Shown: in pieces, positions 26,046 to 35,677 of the stretch
Numbering within the stretch: position 1 is the stretch's first letter
Layout of the letters: each line of letters begins with the position of its first letter
Source: Leisingera aquimarina DSM 24565
GTDB lineage: Bacteria; Pseudomonadota; Alphaproteobacteria; Rhodobacterales; Rhodobacteraceae
Assembly (NCBI RefSeq): GCF_000473165.1
Contig: NZ_KI421504.1
Span: 4,093,656 to 4,157,655, forward strand
Length of the DNA: 64,000 bases
Reading direction: 5' to 3'
The notes under the pieces: model-generated
Told to the model about the DNA's origin: nothing
Databases searched by the model: none
What the model saw: only the letters and a program-made list of their open reading frames with translations
Made by a program: the position numbers and the translations under genes

Positions 26046-27848
26046 ATGGATTTTCCTTTCCGCCCGCGACTTTCGGCGGGCATCATTGCCTTCAACCTGC
26101 TGACCTTTCTGCCGCCTGCCGCCATTGGCGCCGAGGCGACGCTGCAAGCGCCCGGTGCGGACGAGGCCCTGGCCGGGCGGCTGCGCAGCGCCTCCTCTTC
26201 GGTGGCCGCCAGCGGTGAAACCAATGTGCAGGAGCTGTTGGCAGCGGCCCTGTCGGATTACCGCACACTGGTGCAGGTGCTGTATGATGCGGGTCATTTT
26301 TCGCCGGTGGTGAATATCCGTCTGGACGGGCGCGAGGCGGCGCGGATCCAGCCGCTGAACCCGCCGAAGAACGTCAGCAAGGTGGAAATCACCGTACAGC
26401 CCGGCCCGCGGTTCAACTTTGGCACGGCAGATCTGGCGCCGCTGCCGCGAACCAGTGAAGTGGAGATCCCCGCAGGCTTTGCCCCTGGGCAGCCCGCCAG
26501 CACCGGAGTGATCCGCGACGCGGCTATTGCCGGTGTGAGCGCCTGGCGCCGCAGCGGCCATGCCAAGGCAACGGTGGCAGATCAGAAAATCACCGCCAAC
26601 CATGTGCAAGCGCGGCTTGATGCGCAATTGCGGCTGGCGCCGGGGCCGCAGCTGCGGTTCGGGCAATTGCGGATCACAGGCGAAACCAACGTCCGTGAGG
26701 ATGCCATCCGCCGGATCGCCGGCTTCCCGGAAGGCGAAGCGTTCCACCCCGATCTGGTCTCCAAATCCTCAACCCGGTTGCGCCGCACCGGCACGTTTTC
26801 CACCGTGGTCCTGCGCGAGGCCGAGCAGCCGAATGCGGACGGCACCTTGGATTTTGTGGCCCGGGTCGAGGATCTGCCGCCGCGCCGCCTGACCTTCGGG
26901 GCCGAGATCAGCTCCTCCGACGGGGTTGAGCTGTCGGGCAGCTGGATGCACCGCAACCTGTTCGGTGCCGCGGAAAAGCTACGGATCGAGGCGCGGCTCA
27001 GCGGCATCGGCAGCAGCAATGACATTGACGGACGCATTGCGGTGCGTCTGGACCGGCCCGCAGCACTGGGGCCGGATGACAGCATCTTCTATCTGGCCGA
27101 GGCCGAACGCCTGGACGAGGAACACTACAGCGCCACCCAGGTGCTGGGGGCCGTCGGCGTGCGGCGGACGTTTTCGGACCAGTTCTATGCCGAGGCTGCT
27201 TTGGGCGTAACGTCCATCCTGGCAGAGGATGTATTCGGCAAGCGGCGCTTCAAATACCTGGCGGGCCGGATCCGTGCGGAATACGACGGCCGCGACAGCC
27301 GGGTGAACCCTAGCAGCGGCTATTTCCTGCGGGGCGGCGCAATCCCTTTCATCGGCATTGACGGCAGCGACACCGGCCTGCAGCTTAAGGCGGACGGACG
27401 TGCCTATTACGGGCTGGGCGCTGATGACCGGATCGTGCTGGCCGGGCGGCTGCAGATGGGATCGGTGATCGGACCGTCCCTGAGCGGAACCGCCCCCACC
27501 CTGCTGTTCTTCTCAGGCGGTGCGGGATCGGTGCGCGGGCATGAATTCCAGTCTCTGGGCGTACCTGCAAACGGCGGCACCGCCGGCGGGCGCGGCTTTC
27601 TGGCGCTTTCTGGCGAAGTCCGGGGCAAGGTCACCGACAAGATTTCCCTGGTCGGGTTTTACGACCTTGGCTTTGTCGATGCGGACAGTTTCGTTTCCGG
27701 CTCTTCAGCGCGCCATGCCGGCGCGGGCTTTGGCCTGCGCTATGATGTGGCAGGCATCGGCCCGATCCGGCTTGACCTCGCCTATCCGGTGGACGGCGGG
27801 TCCGAAGACGGGCTGCAATTCTATATCGGGATAGGACAGGCATTTTGA
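26046..27848 (+). CDS. tamA: TamA-like outer membrane assembly factor (BamA/Omp85 family)
   Basis: A 600-residue Omp85 protein. A signal peptide (about residues 1-29, ending IGAEA) is followed by POTRA domains (about 55-290, including FGQLRITGETNVREDAIRRIAGFPEG) and a C-terminal 16-stranded beta-barrel with the lid-lock motif region VRGHEFQSLG and terminal FYIGIGQAF. With TamB it forms the translocation and assembly module that inserts certain outer-membrane proteins. ATG 26046 follows GGGAGC. Its stop overlaps the TTG start of tamB. Confidence 0.93.
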   Translation: MDFPFRPRLSAGIIAFNLLTFLPPAAIGAEATLQAPGADEALAGRLRSASSSVAASGETNVQELLAAALSDYRTLVQVLYDAGHFSPVVNIRLDGREAARIQPLNPPKNVSKVEITVQPGPRFNFGTADLAPLPRTSEVEIPAGFAPGQPASTGVIRDAAIAGVSAWRRSGHAKATVADQKITANHVQARLDAQLRLAPGPQLRFGQLRITGETNVREDAIRRIAGFPEGEAFHPDLVSKSSTRLRRTGTFSTVVLREAEQPNADGTLDFVARVEDLPPRRLTFGAEISSSDGVELSGSWMHRNLFGAAEKLRIEARLSGIGSSNDIDGRIAVRLDRPAALGPDDSIFYLAEAERLDEEHYSATQVLGAVGVRRTFSDQFYAEAALGVTSILAEDVFGKRRFKYLAGRIRAEYDGRDSRVNPSSGYFLRGGAIPFIGIDGSDTGLQLKADGRAYYGLGADDRIVLAGRLQMGSVIGPSLSGTAPTLLFFSGGAGSVRGHEFQSLGVPANGGTAGGRGFLALSGEVRGKVTDKISLVGFYDLGFVDADSFVSGSSARHAGAGFGLRYDVAGIGPIRLDLAYPVDGGSEDGLQFYIGIGQAF

Positions 27849-30800
27849 GACAGTTTCTTGGCCTTGCCCTTGCCCTTGGGCTGACGGTTGCACCGGCAGC
27901 GGCGCAGGACACCACAACGGCAGATGCCGGCGGGCTGCTGGTGGAATTTCTGGAGGATACCCTGTCCGGCGACAGCCGCTATATAAGTGTGACAGGTCTT
28001 GAGGGCGCGTTTTCCTCGCAGGCCAAGATCAAGCAGATCACGGTGGCGGATGAAGACGGCATCTGGCTGACCGTTGAGGGCGCCGAGCTGGACTGGAACC
28101 GGCTGGCGCTATTGAGCGGGCGGTTTTCGGTCAATGAACTGTCGGCAGAACGCATCGCGGTGGCGCGCGCGCCCAAACCGCTGCCGCCAGACCCCGAACT
28201 GCCAGAGCCTGAGGCCACGCCTTTTGCCCTGCCGGAACTGCCGGTGGCGATTGAGCTGGGCCAAATCAAGGCAGCCCGGATCGAACTGGGCAGGGACCTG
28301 GCCGGCACCGCAGCCAGCCTGTCGGTCGAAGGCTCGCTGATGCTGGCAGGCGGGACGCTGGATACCAAGCTCGCCGCGACCCGGCTGGACAAGCCAGGCG
28401 ATCACTTCCGGCTGGAGGCGGGCTATGCCAACGAGACCCAGCAGATCACCCTGGATCTGGCCGTGGATGAGGCTGCGGGCGGTCTGATCTCGCGCAGCCT
28501 GGATCTGCCAGGCCGCCCGGACCTGCAACTGACCGCCAAAGGCAACGGCCCGGTCAGCGATTTCAACGCTGATATCCGCTTCAGCACCAATGGTAAGGAA
28601 CGGCTGGCAGGCCAGGTGGTGCTGGCCGCCCAGCCTCTGCCCGCCGGCGCCGCACCGGACACCTCCCGCGATATCGGCTTTTCCGCCGACATGGGCGGTA
28701 ACATCGACGTTCTGCTGCCGCCGGTGCACCGGCCGTTCTTTGGCCCCGGTCTGCGGCTCAACGTCAAAGGCACACGCGCAGGCAGCGGCGCGGTGGCGCT
28801 GGATACACTGGTCTTGCGCAGCAATGCGCTGCAGGTCACCGGCGCCGCGGCGCTGGATGCGGGCGGCAAGCTGGACACTGCAAATCTGAAAACCGCCATC
28901 AGCCCGCCCCCAGGCCAGGCCGCCGTCGCCCTGCCCTTTGGAGGCGGGCTGACGACACTGACGGCAGCGGATCTGCAACTGAAAAAGACCACCGGGGGCA
29001 ATTGGACCCTGGACGGGGTGCTGGACCAGCTGAGCCACCCCGGAGCCCTGGTGGACCGGGCCAAGATTGCCGGCCGGGGCACGCTGGATCAGAACAGCGG
29101 CTTTGCGCTGGAAGGGCGGCTGTCCGCCGGCCTCAGTGGTTTCCAGCTCCGCGATCCGGCGCTGGCCAAGGCCATCGGCAACGAAATCCGCTTTGAAGGC
29201 ACGCTCGGCACCGAAGGCCGCGGCGCTCTACGGATCACGGATATGGAACTGCGCGGCAGCGGCTACCAAGCCGCAGGAGACGTGGGTTTTGACGGTCTGG
29301 AAGACGGCCTGAAAGTCAGCGCTGACCTGACCGCGGGCCTGGCGGATCTGGCCCGGTTTTCGGACCTGGCCGGGCGTCCGCTGGGCGGCGCGGTGCAGGC
29401 TGCGGTCAAAGGCTCCTTCACGCCGCTTTCGGGTGCGTTTGACACCGACCTGTCGATGCGGGCGCAGGACCTGTCGGCAGGCATTGCCCAGGCGGATGAG
29501 TTGCTGGCCGGGACCGCCACACTGGCGCTGAAGGCGGCGCGCGATGAGACCGGCATCTCCATCGACCATTTCGAACTGGCTGGCAGCACGCTGGAGGCCC
29601 GCGCCGCAGGCACGCTCAACAGCGATGCCGGACGGATGGAGATCGGCGCCAAGCTGAACCGGCTAGAGGTGCTGCTGCCGCAAACCCCCGGCACGCTGGA
29701 GCTGGCCACCACCCTCACCCGCAATGGCGACATCCTCAGCGGGGTGGCAGAATTGAATGGTCCGCACACCTCAAGCGCCAAACTGGACGGATCGGTGACG
29801 CTGGAGGGCGACGCCGACTTCACCTTTGCCGCAGCCCTGAACGAGCTGGAGCGGTTTGTGCCGCAGCTGGCGGGCAAGCTGACTGCCCAAGGCACCGCCG
29901 CGCGCCGCAACGGAGAATGGCAGATTGCGGGTCAGGCGGCGGGTCCTGCCGCCATCGCCGCGGATATCGAAGGCCGCTTTACCGAAAGCAACGGCAGCAC
30001 CGATCTGCGCTTTGATGCCGCGATCGGCCTGTTGCAGCGGCTGGTCCCCGACCTGCCCGGCCGCCTCGCCGCCAAGGGCACTGCGGCCCGGCGGGACGGC
30101 ATCTGGACCATCGACAGCACGGCCAGCGGCCCCGCTGGCATCGACAGCCGCGTTGCCGGCAGCTGGAGCGAGGCCAAAGGCACCGCCGATGTGACCGCCA
30201 AGGGCACGCTGCGGCTGGAGGGGCTTAACCCGTTCATCTCTCCCAACTTGTTGCAGGGGCCTGCAAACTTTGACCTCGCGCTGAAAGGCACTCCGGCCTT
30301 GGACGGTGTGAGCGGCACCATCTCGGTGCCCGGCGCCTCGCTGGCCATTCCGGCGGCAGCGCAGCGGGTGGATGATATCAACGCCACCGTTTCCATCGCC
30401 CGTTCCAGCGCGCAGCTGCAGGTCTCAGCCCGCCCGCGCGACGGCGGCACGGTGCGGATCAGCGGCCCGGTGGGGCTGCTGCCGCCCTTCAACGGCAATC
30501 TGCAGATTGCCATCGGCAGCGTGGTGGTGACCGACCACCTTTCTTACGAAACCCTGCTGAACGGCAGCCTGGCAATGTCGGGTGCGATGGCCGGCAGCAA
30601 CCGGATCGAGGGACGGATCGATGTGGGCGAGACCAATATCAACCTCAACACCGCCGGCGGTTCGGTCTCCGCTGCCCCGATCCCGCCGATCCGCCATACG
30701 GGCGCGCCGCGCGATGTGCGGCGGACCCTGGCGCGCGCCGGGCTGACTGGCAGCAGCGGCGGCGCCAGCGGGTCCGGCAGAACCGAACTGGACATCCTGA

Positions 30801-31471
30801 TCAGCGCGCCCTCCAGGATCTTTGCCCGCGGCCGCGGGCTGCGCTCGGAACTGGGCGGCGAAATCCGCCTGCGCGGCACCACCGCACGGCTGTCGCCCTC
30901 CGGCCAGATCAGCCTGATCCGCGGCACCTTTGATATCCTCGGCCGGCGGCTGGAACTGGATGAAGGCCGGATTACCCTGTTGGGCGACCTGAAACCCTAT
31001 CTGGAGTTCAAATCCTCTGCTGCGACCGACCAGGGCACAGCAACGCTGGAAATCTCGGGCCGGGTCGATGCGCCCGAGATCAAGGTCACCTCGGACCCGC
31101 CCCGCCCCAGCGAGGAAGCCCTGGCGCTGCTGCTGTTCGGCGACAATATCCAGGACATCTCACCGCTGGCGCTGGCCCGTCTGGCCGGCTCGGCGCTGAC
31201 CCTCAGCGGACGCGGCGGCGGTGCGCAAAACAAGCTGCGCAACGCCACCGGGGCGGATGACGTCGATATCGGCGCCGACAATCTGGGCGCCGGGCAGCTT
31301 GGCCTCGGCGGCTATGTGGCCGAGAACGTCTATACCGATTTCAACGTCAACACCCGCGGCGACAGCGAGCTGAGCATCAACCTCGACATGACGGACAGCC
31401 TGACGGTGCAAGGCACGGTGGACAGCGAGGGCGAAACCGGATTCGGCCTGTTCTTCAAACGCGACTACTGA
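27845..31471 (+). CDS. tamB: TamB-like translocation/assembly module protein
   Basis: A 1208-residue periplasm-spanning protein: N-terminal signal/anchor (FLGLALALGLTVAPAAA), a long repetitive beta-rich body typical of the AsmA/TamB superfamily, and the C-terminal DUF490 region (GQISLIRGTFDILGRRLELDEGRI, TATLEISGRVDAPEIKVTSDPPRPSEEALALLLFG). It partners TamA and is also implicated in phospholipid transport to the outer membrane in other bacteria. The start is TTG, in a 4-nt overlap with the tamA stop. Length is in the family range. Confidence 0.93.
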   Translation: MRQFLGLALALGLTVAPAAAQDTTTADAGGLLVEFLEDTLSGDSRYISVTGLEGAFSSQAKIKQITVADEDGIWLTVEGAELDWNRLALLSGRFSVNELSAERIAVARAPKPLPPDPELPEPEATPFALPELPVAIELGQIKAARIELGRDLAGTAASLSVEGSLMLAGGTLDTKLAATRLDKPGDHFRLEAGYANETQQITLDLAVDEAAGGLISRSLDLPGRPDLQLTAKGNGPVSDFNADIRFSTNGKERLAGQVVLAAQPLPAGAAPDTSRDIGFSADMGGNIDVLLPPVHRPFFGPGLRLNVKGTRAGSGAVALDTLVLRSNALQVTGAAALDAGGKLDTANLKTAISPPPGQAAVALPFGGGLTTLTAADLQLKKTTGGNWTLDGVLDQLSHPGALVDRAKIAGRGTLDQNSGFALEGRLSAGLSGFQLRDPALAKAIGNEIRFEGTLGTEGRGALRITDMELRGSGYQAAGDVGFDGLEDGLKVSADLTAGLADLARFSDLAGRPLGGAVQAAVKGSFTPLSGAFDTDLSMRAQDLSAGIAQADELLAGTATLALKAARDETGISIDHFELAGSTLEARAAGTLNSDAGRMEIGAKLNRLEVLLPQTPGTLELATTLTRNGDILSGVAELNGPHTSSAKLDGSVTLEGDADFTFAAALNELERFVPQLAGKLTAQGTAARRNGEWQIAGQAAGPAAIAADIEGRFTESNGSTDLRFDAAIGLLQRLVPDLPGRLAAKGTAARRDGIWTIDSTASGPAGIDSRVAGSWSEAKGTADVTAKGTLRLEGLNPFISPNLLQGPANFDLALKGTPALDGVSGTISVPGASLAIPAAAQRVDDINATVSIARSSAQLQVSARPRDGGTVRISGPVGLLPPFNGNLQIAIGSVVVTDHLSYETLLNGSLAMSGAMAGSNRIEGRIDVGETNINLNTAGGSVSAAPIPPIRHTGAPRDVRRTLARAGLTGSSGGASGSGRTELDILISAPSRIFARGRGLRSELGGEIRLRGTTARLSPSGQISLIRGTFDILGRRLELDEGRITLLGDLKPYLEFKSSAATDQGTATLEISGRVDAPEIKVTSDPPRPSEEALALLLFGDNIQDISPLALARLAGSALTLSGRGGGAQNKLRNATGADDVDIGADNLGAGQLGLGGYVAENVYTDFNVNTRGDSELSINLDMTDSLTVQGTVDSEGETGFGLFFKRDY

Positions 31472-31492
31472 CGGGCGGCCCGGCGGCGTGTT

Positions 31493-32443
31493 TCACACAT
31501 CTGCCCCGGCGGCAGCCAGCGCTACGCGCGCAGCTCCGCCGACACCTGCAGCATCATCCGTGATCAGCCACAACTGCGTACCGGCACAGACAGCCCCCAA
31601 CTGGCCGCCCGGCGCCGTAAAACTCTCCAGGAAACGGGACCGCGCGGGGGTGTTCAAAACGCCGCGCGCTACGCTGCCGGCAAAGAACAGACCCTGCGCC
31701 GGCAGGTAGGCCGCTGTCAGCTCGCGCGCCATCAGGCCCAGCAAATGCGCCCATTCGCAGACCGTCCGTGCCTCCGGCGAGTCCGGGCTTGCCAGACAGG
31801 TGGCGACGATCCCCTCTGCACTGCTGGCTGCCGAGCCGGTCAGGGCTTGGTGAAACCGCACCAAGCCAGCACCTGAGAACAGCATTTCTATGCTGGCCGC
31901 GTTCTCCGGCTCATGGTCCAGCAGTTCCTGCAGGCGGCGGTACACGGCTTGCGGCAGGCTGGCCCGGCCCAGTTCGGCCGCCAGCACCCCGCCGTTCAGC
32001 GAGGCTGAGACATTGAACCCTGTACCGATGCCTGCAACCAGTGCCTGGCCGCCGCCGTGCTGCCCCGGCTGCAGACAGGACAGCTGCCCCGGGATCAGCG
32101 CAGGCAAGGCATGGCACAGGGCTGCAAGGTCGTTAACTACATTGGCCTTGGCACTTGCTGGCAATTGCAATGCGGCTGTTATGCTGTCTGCATCCCCCTG
32201 CCAATTGCGGTTGCTGAGGTGAAACTGCCCCTCCCGGACCGGTCCCGCCACCGCCAGGCATGCCCCCTGCAAGGGCGGAAATCCCGGCTGCGCGCAATAG
32301 GCCTTCAGCACATCTTCCAAACTGGTGAAACTGTCATTGGCAAAGCTCTGCAGTGCGGTGACCCCGATGCCAGGGGCCGCCAGGGCCAGCCGGGTCCGGC
32401 TGCCACCAACATCGCCAGCCAAAACGGTCAGCTCAGCCGCCAT
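31493..32443 (-). CDS. glk: glucokinase
   Basis: A 316-residue cytosolic ROK-independent glucokinase (Glk family) that phosphorylates glucose with ATP. Family blocks are the N-terminal phosphate loop LAGDVGGSRTRLALA, LAVAGPVREG, VNDLAAL with the catalytic Asp, and GIGTGFNVS. The end is convergent with tamB (21 nt between). It may supply glucose-6-phosphate for sugar-nucleotide synthesis for the adjacent polysaccharide locus, though that is only position-based. Confidence 0.9.
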   Translation of the reverse strand: MAAELTVLAGDVGGSRTRLALAAPGIGVTALQSFANDSFTSLEDVLKAYCAQPGFPPLQGACLAVAGPVREGQFHLSNRNWQGDADSITAALQLPASAKANVVNDLAALCHALPALIPGQLSCLQPGQHGGGQALVAGIGTGFNVSASLNGGVLAAELGRASLPQAVYRRLQELLDHEPENAASIEMLFSGAGLVRFHQALTGSAASSAEGIVATCLASPDSPEARTVCEWAHLLGLMARELTAAYLPAQGLFFAGSVARGVLNTPARSRFLESFTAPGGQLGAVCAGTQLWLITDDAAGVGGAARVALAAAGADV

Positions 32444-32640
32444 GTGCCGCGGTCCTTTCTGATCATTTTCGTGCCATCAAGACTGCAGCATTCCAGCCGC
32501 AATTACAATTGAGCGCACCTGCAGTGCTTGCGGCCCTCGGCGGAAGTCTGCACTTTAACAGGGAAATTCCAGGCAACCGCAAGACGGAACGCAGTGTGCA
32601 AAGATCATTCGGCCAAAGGCTGGCAGCCCGCAGCGGGCGC

Positions 32641-33633
32641 ATGGCACATGCCGCAAGGTTCCGCGTGTCGCTGCGCCATCTGCATGGGCCTGCCCGCCGC
32701 TTTGCCGCAGCGGATCAGGTGGTGCTGATTGCCCTGGTGCGCAACGGCGCCTTCTACCTTGATGTGTTCTTTGAGCATTACCGGCGGCTGGGCGTCTCGT
32801 CTTTTGTGTTCTTCGACAATGGCTCAACCGATGGCACGCTGAACCGCATCCGGCAGGAAGCGGACACGGCGGTGCTGCGCTCGGCCCGGCCCTGGCTGGA
32901 CTATGAAAACACCTTCCGCGCTTATGCCGCCAACCGCTATGGCCGGGACCGCTGGTGCCTGTTTGCCGACATGGACGAGCTGTTTGATTTCGAAGGCAGC
33001 AGCACCGCGGGGCTGGCCGGCCTGACCCGCTACATGGCATCGCAAAACTATACCGCCTTGCAGGCACAGATGCTGGAGATGTTTCCCAAAGGCCCGCTGG
33101 CGGCGGCCCGAAGTCTCAACTACGCCGAGGCTGTGGACGTCTTCCGCTATGCCGACATCAGTGCGGTGCGGGCGGCGGACTACGGGTCTAAGGATACGGG
33201 GCTGTCCTATTACTTGCGCCAGAACCGCCTGCCGCCAGGCGACGCAAAGATGCTGTACGGCGGCGTGCGCGGCAAGGTTTTCGGCGAGAACTGCTGCCTG
33301 AGCAAGCATCCGCTAGTGTTCAACGGGCCAGAGGTGCAAGCGGCAGTGCATCCGCATCTCTCTGCCGGTGTGCGGCTGGCGGATATGGACGGGTTGATCC
33401 GCCATTACAAATTTGCCGGTGACAGCCTGGCGCGTGATCTGCAAACCCAGGCCGAAGCCGTGTCCGAACACGGAGAAGACAGGCTGCGCGCCGGTCTGCT
33501 GCAGGTCCAGCCTGACCTGAGCCTGTGGTCGGATGCAGCTCTGGAAAACCCCGGTATAGAAAGCCTCCAGCAGCGCGGTTTCCTGCGCCGGGCGGCTGAC
33601 TATAGCGCCTTTCTGGCGGGCGGCGGCGCATGA
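32641..33633 (+). CDS. family 2-like glycosyltransferase (Glyco_tranf_2_4 type)
   Basis: A 330-residue cytoplasmic glycosyltransferase. The nucleotide-sugar fold is seen in VVLIALVRNGAFYLDVFFEHYRRLGVSSFVFFDNGSTDGT, and ADMDELF holds the acidic metal/sugar-binding residues. Donor and acceptor are unknown. The ATG at 32641 is preferred; the frame is open back to a TTG at 32509, but that segment does not look coding. The stop overlaps the next GT start by 4 nt. It is the first polysaccharide gene of the locus. Confidence 0.8.
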   Translation: MAHAARFRVSLRHLHGPARRFAAADQVVLIALVRNGAFYLDVFFEHYRRLGVSSFVFFDNGSTDGTLNRIRQEADTAVLRSARPWLDYENTFRAYAANRYGRDRWCLFADMDELFDFEGSSTAGLAGLTRYMASQNYTALQAQMLEMFPKGPLAAARSLNYAEAVDVFRYADISAVRAADYGSKDTGLSYYLRQNRLPPGDAKMLYGGVRGKVFGENCCLSKHPLVFNGPEVQAAVHPHLSAGVRLADMDGLIRHYKFAGDSLARDLQTQAEAVSEHGEDRLRAGLLQVQPDLSLWSDAALENPGIESLQQRGFLRRAADYSAFLAGGGA

Positions 33634-34580
33634 CCGCGCCCTCCGTCGCTGCAGTGGTCATCGGCCGCAACGAGGGCGAGCGCCTGATCCGCTGTCTGCG
33701 CTCCTTGCAAGGTCAGGCGCAGCCGCTGATCTATGTGGACAGCGGCTCCAGCGACGGCTCGGCAGCTGCAGCCCGGGCGCTTGGCGCCGAGGTAGTGGAT
33801 CTGGACCTCGCCAGGCCGTTCACTGCGGCACGGGCGCGCAATGCCGGGCTGGCAGCTTTGGGTGAGCGAGCCGGCTACGTGCAGTTCGTGGACGGCGATT
33901 GCGAGGTGAACCCGGGTTGGATCGCCACCGCGGCGGCCGTCCTGCAGGCCCGCCCCAGGGCAGCCGTGGTGTGCGGGCGGCGGCGCGAGCGGTTTCCCGA
34001 TGCCTCGGTCTATAACCGGCTGTGCGATACGGAATGGGACACGCCCCTTGGCGAGGCCAAGGCCTGCGGCGGCGACGCGCTGATGCGGGTTGCGGCTGTC
34101 CGGGCGGCGGGCGGATACCGCGAAAGCCTGATCGCCGGGGAAGAGCCGGAACTGTGCCTGCGGCTGCGGCGGGGCGGGTGGCAGATCTGGCGGATTGATG
34201 CGGAGATGACCCTGCATGACGCGCAGATGCAGCACTTTGGCCAGTGGTGGCGGCGCAGCCGCCGGGCCGGCCATGCATTCGCCGAAGGCGCCGCCTTGCA
34301 TGGGGCGGGGCCGGAACGCCATTGGGTGGCCGAAACCCGCCGCGCGCTGTTCTGGGGGGCGGCGCTGCCGGCGGGTATCATCATAGCTGGTCTGGTGAAC
34401 CCGCTCTTGATGATTGCTATACTGATCTATCCGGCGCAGTTTCTGCGCCTGGCCAGTCGCATGGGATACACGCAAGCGCTGTTTGCCGTCATCGGAAAAT
34501 TCGCCGAAGCTGCCGGCGCTGCGGAGTTCTACTGGCGTCGCTGGCGTGGCAGGGCTCGCGGCATTCTCGAGTATAAGTAG
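33630..34580 (+). CDS. membrane-associated GT2 glycosyltransferase
   Basis: A 316-residue family 2 glycosyltransferase. Opening VAAVVIGRNEGERLIRCLRSL, then YVDSGSSDGS, FVDGDCEVNPGW (DxD-type metal site), GGDALMRVAAVRAAGGYRE, and EEPELCLRLRRGGW in place of the ED-x-D acceptor motif. A hydrophobic segment at about 240-275 (ALPAGIIIAGLVNPLLMIAILIYPAQFL) tethers it to the inner membrane. Its ATG overlaps the preceding GT stop. It likely adds a sugar to the lipid-linked repeat unit. Confidence 0.87.
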   Translation: MTAPSVAAVVIGRNEGERLIRCLRSLQGQAQPLIYVDSGSSDGSAAAARALGAEVVDLDLARPFTAARARNAGLAALGERAGYVQFVDGDCEVNPGWIATAAAVLQARPRAAVVCGRRRERFPDASVYNRLCDTEWDTPLGEAKACGGDALMRVAAVRAAGGYRESLIAGEEPELCLRLRRGGWQIWRIDAEMTLHDAQMQHFGQWWRRSRRAGHAFAEGAALHGAGPERHWVAETRRALFWGAALPAGIIIAGLVNPLLMIAILIYPAQFLRLASRMGYTQALFAVIGKFAEAAGAAEFYWRRWRGRARGILEYK

Positions 34581-34620
34581 CGCCGGCTGGGCTTTGCCCC
34601 TCTTGGCCTCGCGGCCAATT

Positions 34621-34648
34621 CACCCCAGGATATTTACGGCCAGAAGAA
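34621..34648 (+). repeat. dispersed intergenic repeat, copy B
   Basis: Matches copy A (3657-3685) in about 25 positions and also follows a plus-strand gene end and a GC-rich stretch (GGGCTTTGCCCC upstream). The rest of the 150-nt gap to the wecG stop shows nothing else. Confidence 0.5.
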
Positions 34649-34731
34649 TAAAGGATCCAGTCTTCATCTGGCCTTTAAATTTCCCTGGGCACGCGGCATA
34701 GCCTCGCCAAAAGACTGGGCATTGCCGGCCG

Positions 34732-35484
34732 TCACCGCGCCCGGATGCGCCAAGCCCTGAGCATCTGGCCAGGCAGGATCGCCAGGCATTTGGCATAGCG
34801 CGGCAGCAGCCGCGCCGGGCTGGACAGCGCCCGCCACAGCCATTCCATTGCAATTGCCCTGACCCAGGCAGGCGCCCGTTTCTGGTGGCCGCCCAGGAAA
34901 TCCAGCCCGGCACCGACGGAGGCAAACCCCGTGCACGGCGTCATCCGGCGGCCGCGTTGGGCGAAGCGTTCCTGCTTTGGCGCACCCAGCGCCAGGAAAC
35001 ACAAGCCGATGCCGGTCCCTTCCAGGCGATGCAGGATTTGATCCGCTTCTGGCCCGTCCGGGTTAAACCGGCCCGATGGCGCATGTATCCAGGCAATGTT
35101 CAGTCCCGGCACCTTTGCCAGCAATGCGGCCCTGGCATCCTGCAGCGCCGCATCCGTACTGCCCACGAGGGCCACCGGAACCCCGGCCTCTGCCGCCAGG
35201 CGGCACAAGGGCAGCACCATGTCCGAGCCAGGCATCAGCGCCACCGGGCGGCGGGCAAGCCGCGACAGCCAGACAACCGGACGCCCGTCTGCGACCACCA
35301 GATCCTGCGCCTGATAAGCAGCCAGGAAGCCCGGAGACTCCGCCATCTTGACCAGGTGGTCCAGATTGACCGTGGCCAGCGCAAACCCCTGCGAGGCCTT
35401 GAACCGGGCCCGGACCTCGGCTTCAAGCATGGAACGCGCCGGCATGTTCACCGCAACCCGGCGGCCATGAAATTCGAAATACAA
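34732..35484 (-). CDS. WecG/TagA/CpsF family glycosyltransferase
   Basis: A 250-residue cytoplasmic-face transferase of the family that adds N-acetylmannosaminuronic acid or similar sugars to a lipid-linked GlcNAc. Signature parts: TVNLDHLVKMAESPGFLAAYQAQDLVVADGRPVVWLSRL, LVGSTDAALQDA, and LCFLALGAPKQERFA. The start is a TTG at 35484 placed 5 nt after GGAGG; that gives the family's normal length. The frame is open to 35685, but this would overlap the divergent polymerase gene. It reads against its neighbours within the locus. Confidence 0.85.
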   Translation of the reverse strand: MYFEFHGRRVAVNMPARSMLEAEVRARFKASQGFALATVNLDHLVKMAESPGFLAAYQAQDLVVADGRPVVWLSRLARRPVALMPGSDMVLPLCRLAAEAGVPVALVGSTDAALQDARAALLAKVPGLNIAWIHAPSGRFNPDGPEADQILHRLEGTGIGLCFLALGAPKQERFAQRGRRMTPCTGFASVGAGLDFLGGHQKRAPAWVRAIAMEWLWRALSSPARLLPRYAKCLAILPGQMLRAWRIRAR

Positions 35485-35677
35485 TGCTGCCTCCAACGAC
35501 AATGCCGTCTCCTCATACCGCCGGCACGGCGGCCAGGCCAGCGGCCTCGCGTCCGCTGCCCCTTGAGCGTGGCAAAGCTGCACGCTGTTTACCTCTTCTT
35601 GCAATTCCGCGGGACAGGGCCGTCCGCAACCGGTAAACTTTGATGCAAATCCGGGGAATTGAGGGGGCACCAGGGCT

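Noticed and set aside
32509-32640. Extended N-terminus of the first glycosyltransferase from a TTG
   Set aside because: The 132 nt have non-coding-like codon use and no ribosome site; homology starts after the ATG at 32641.
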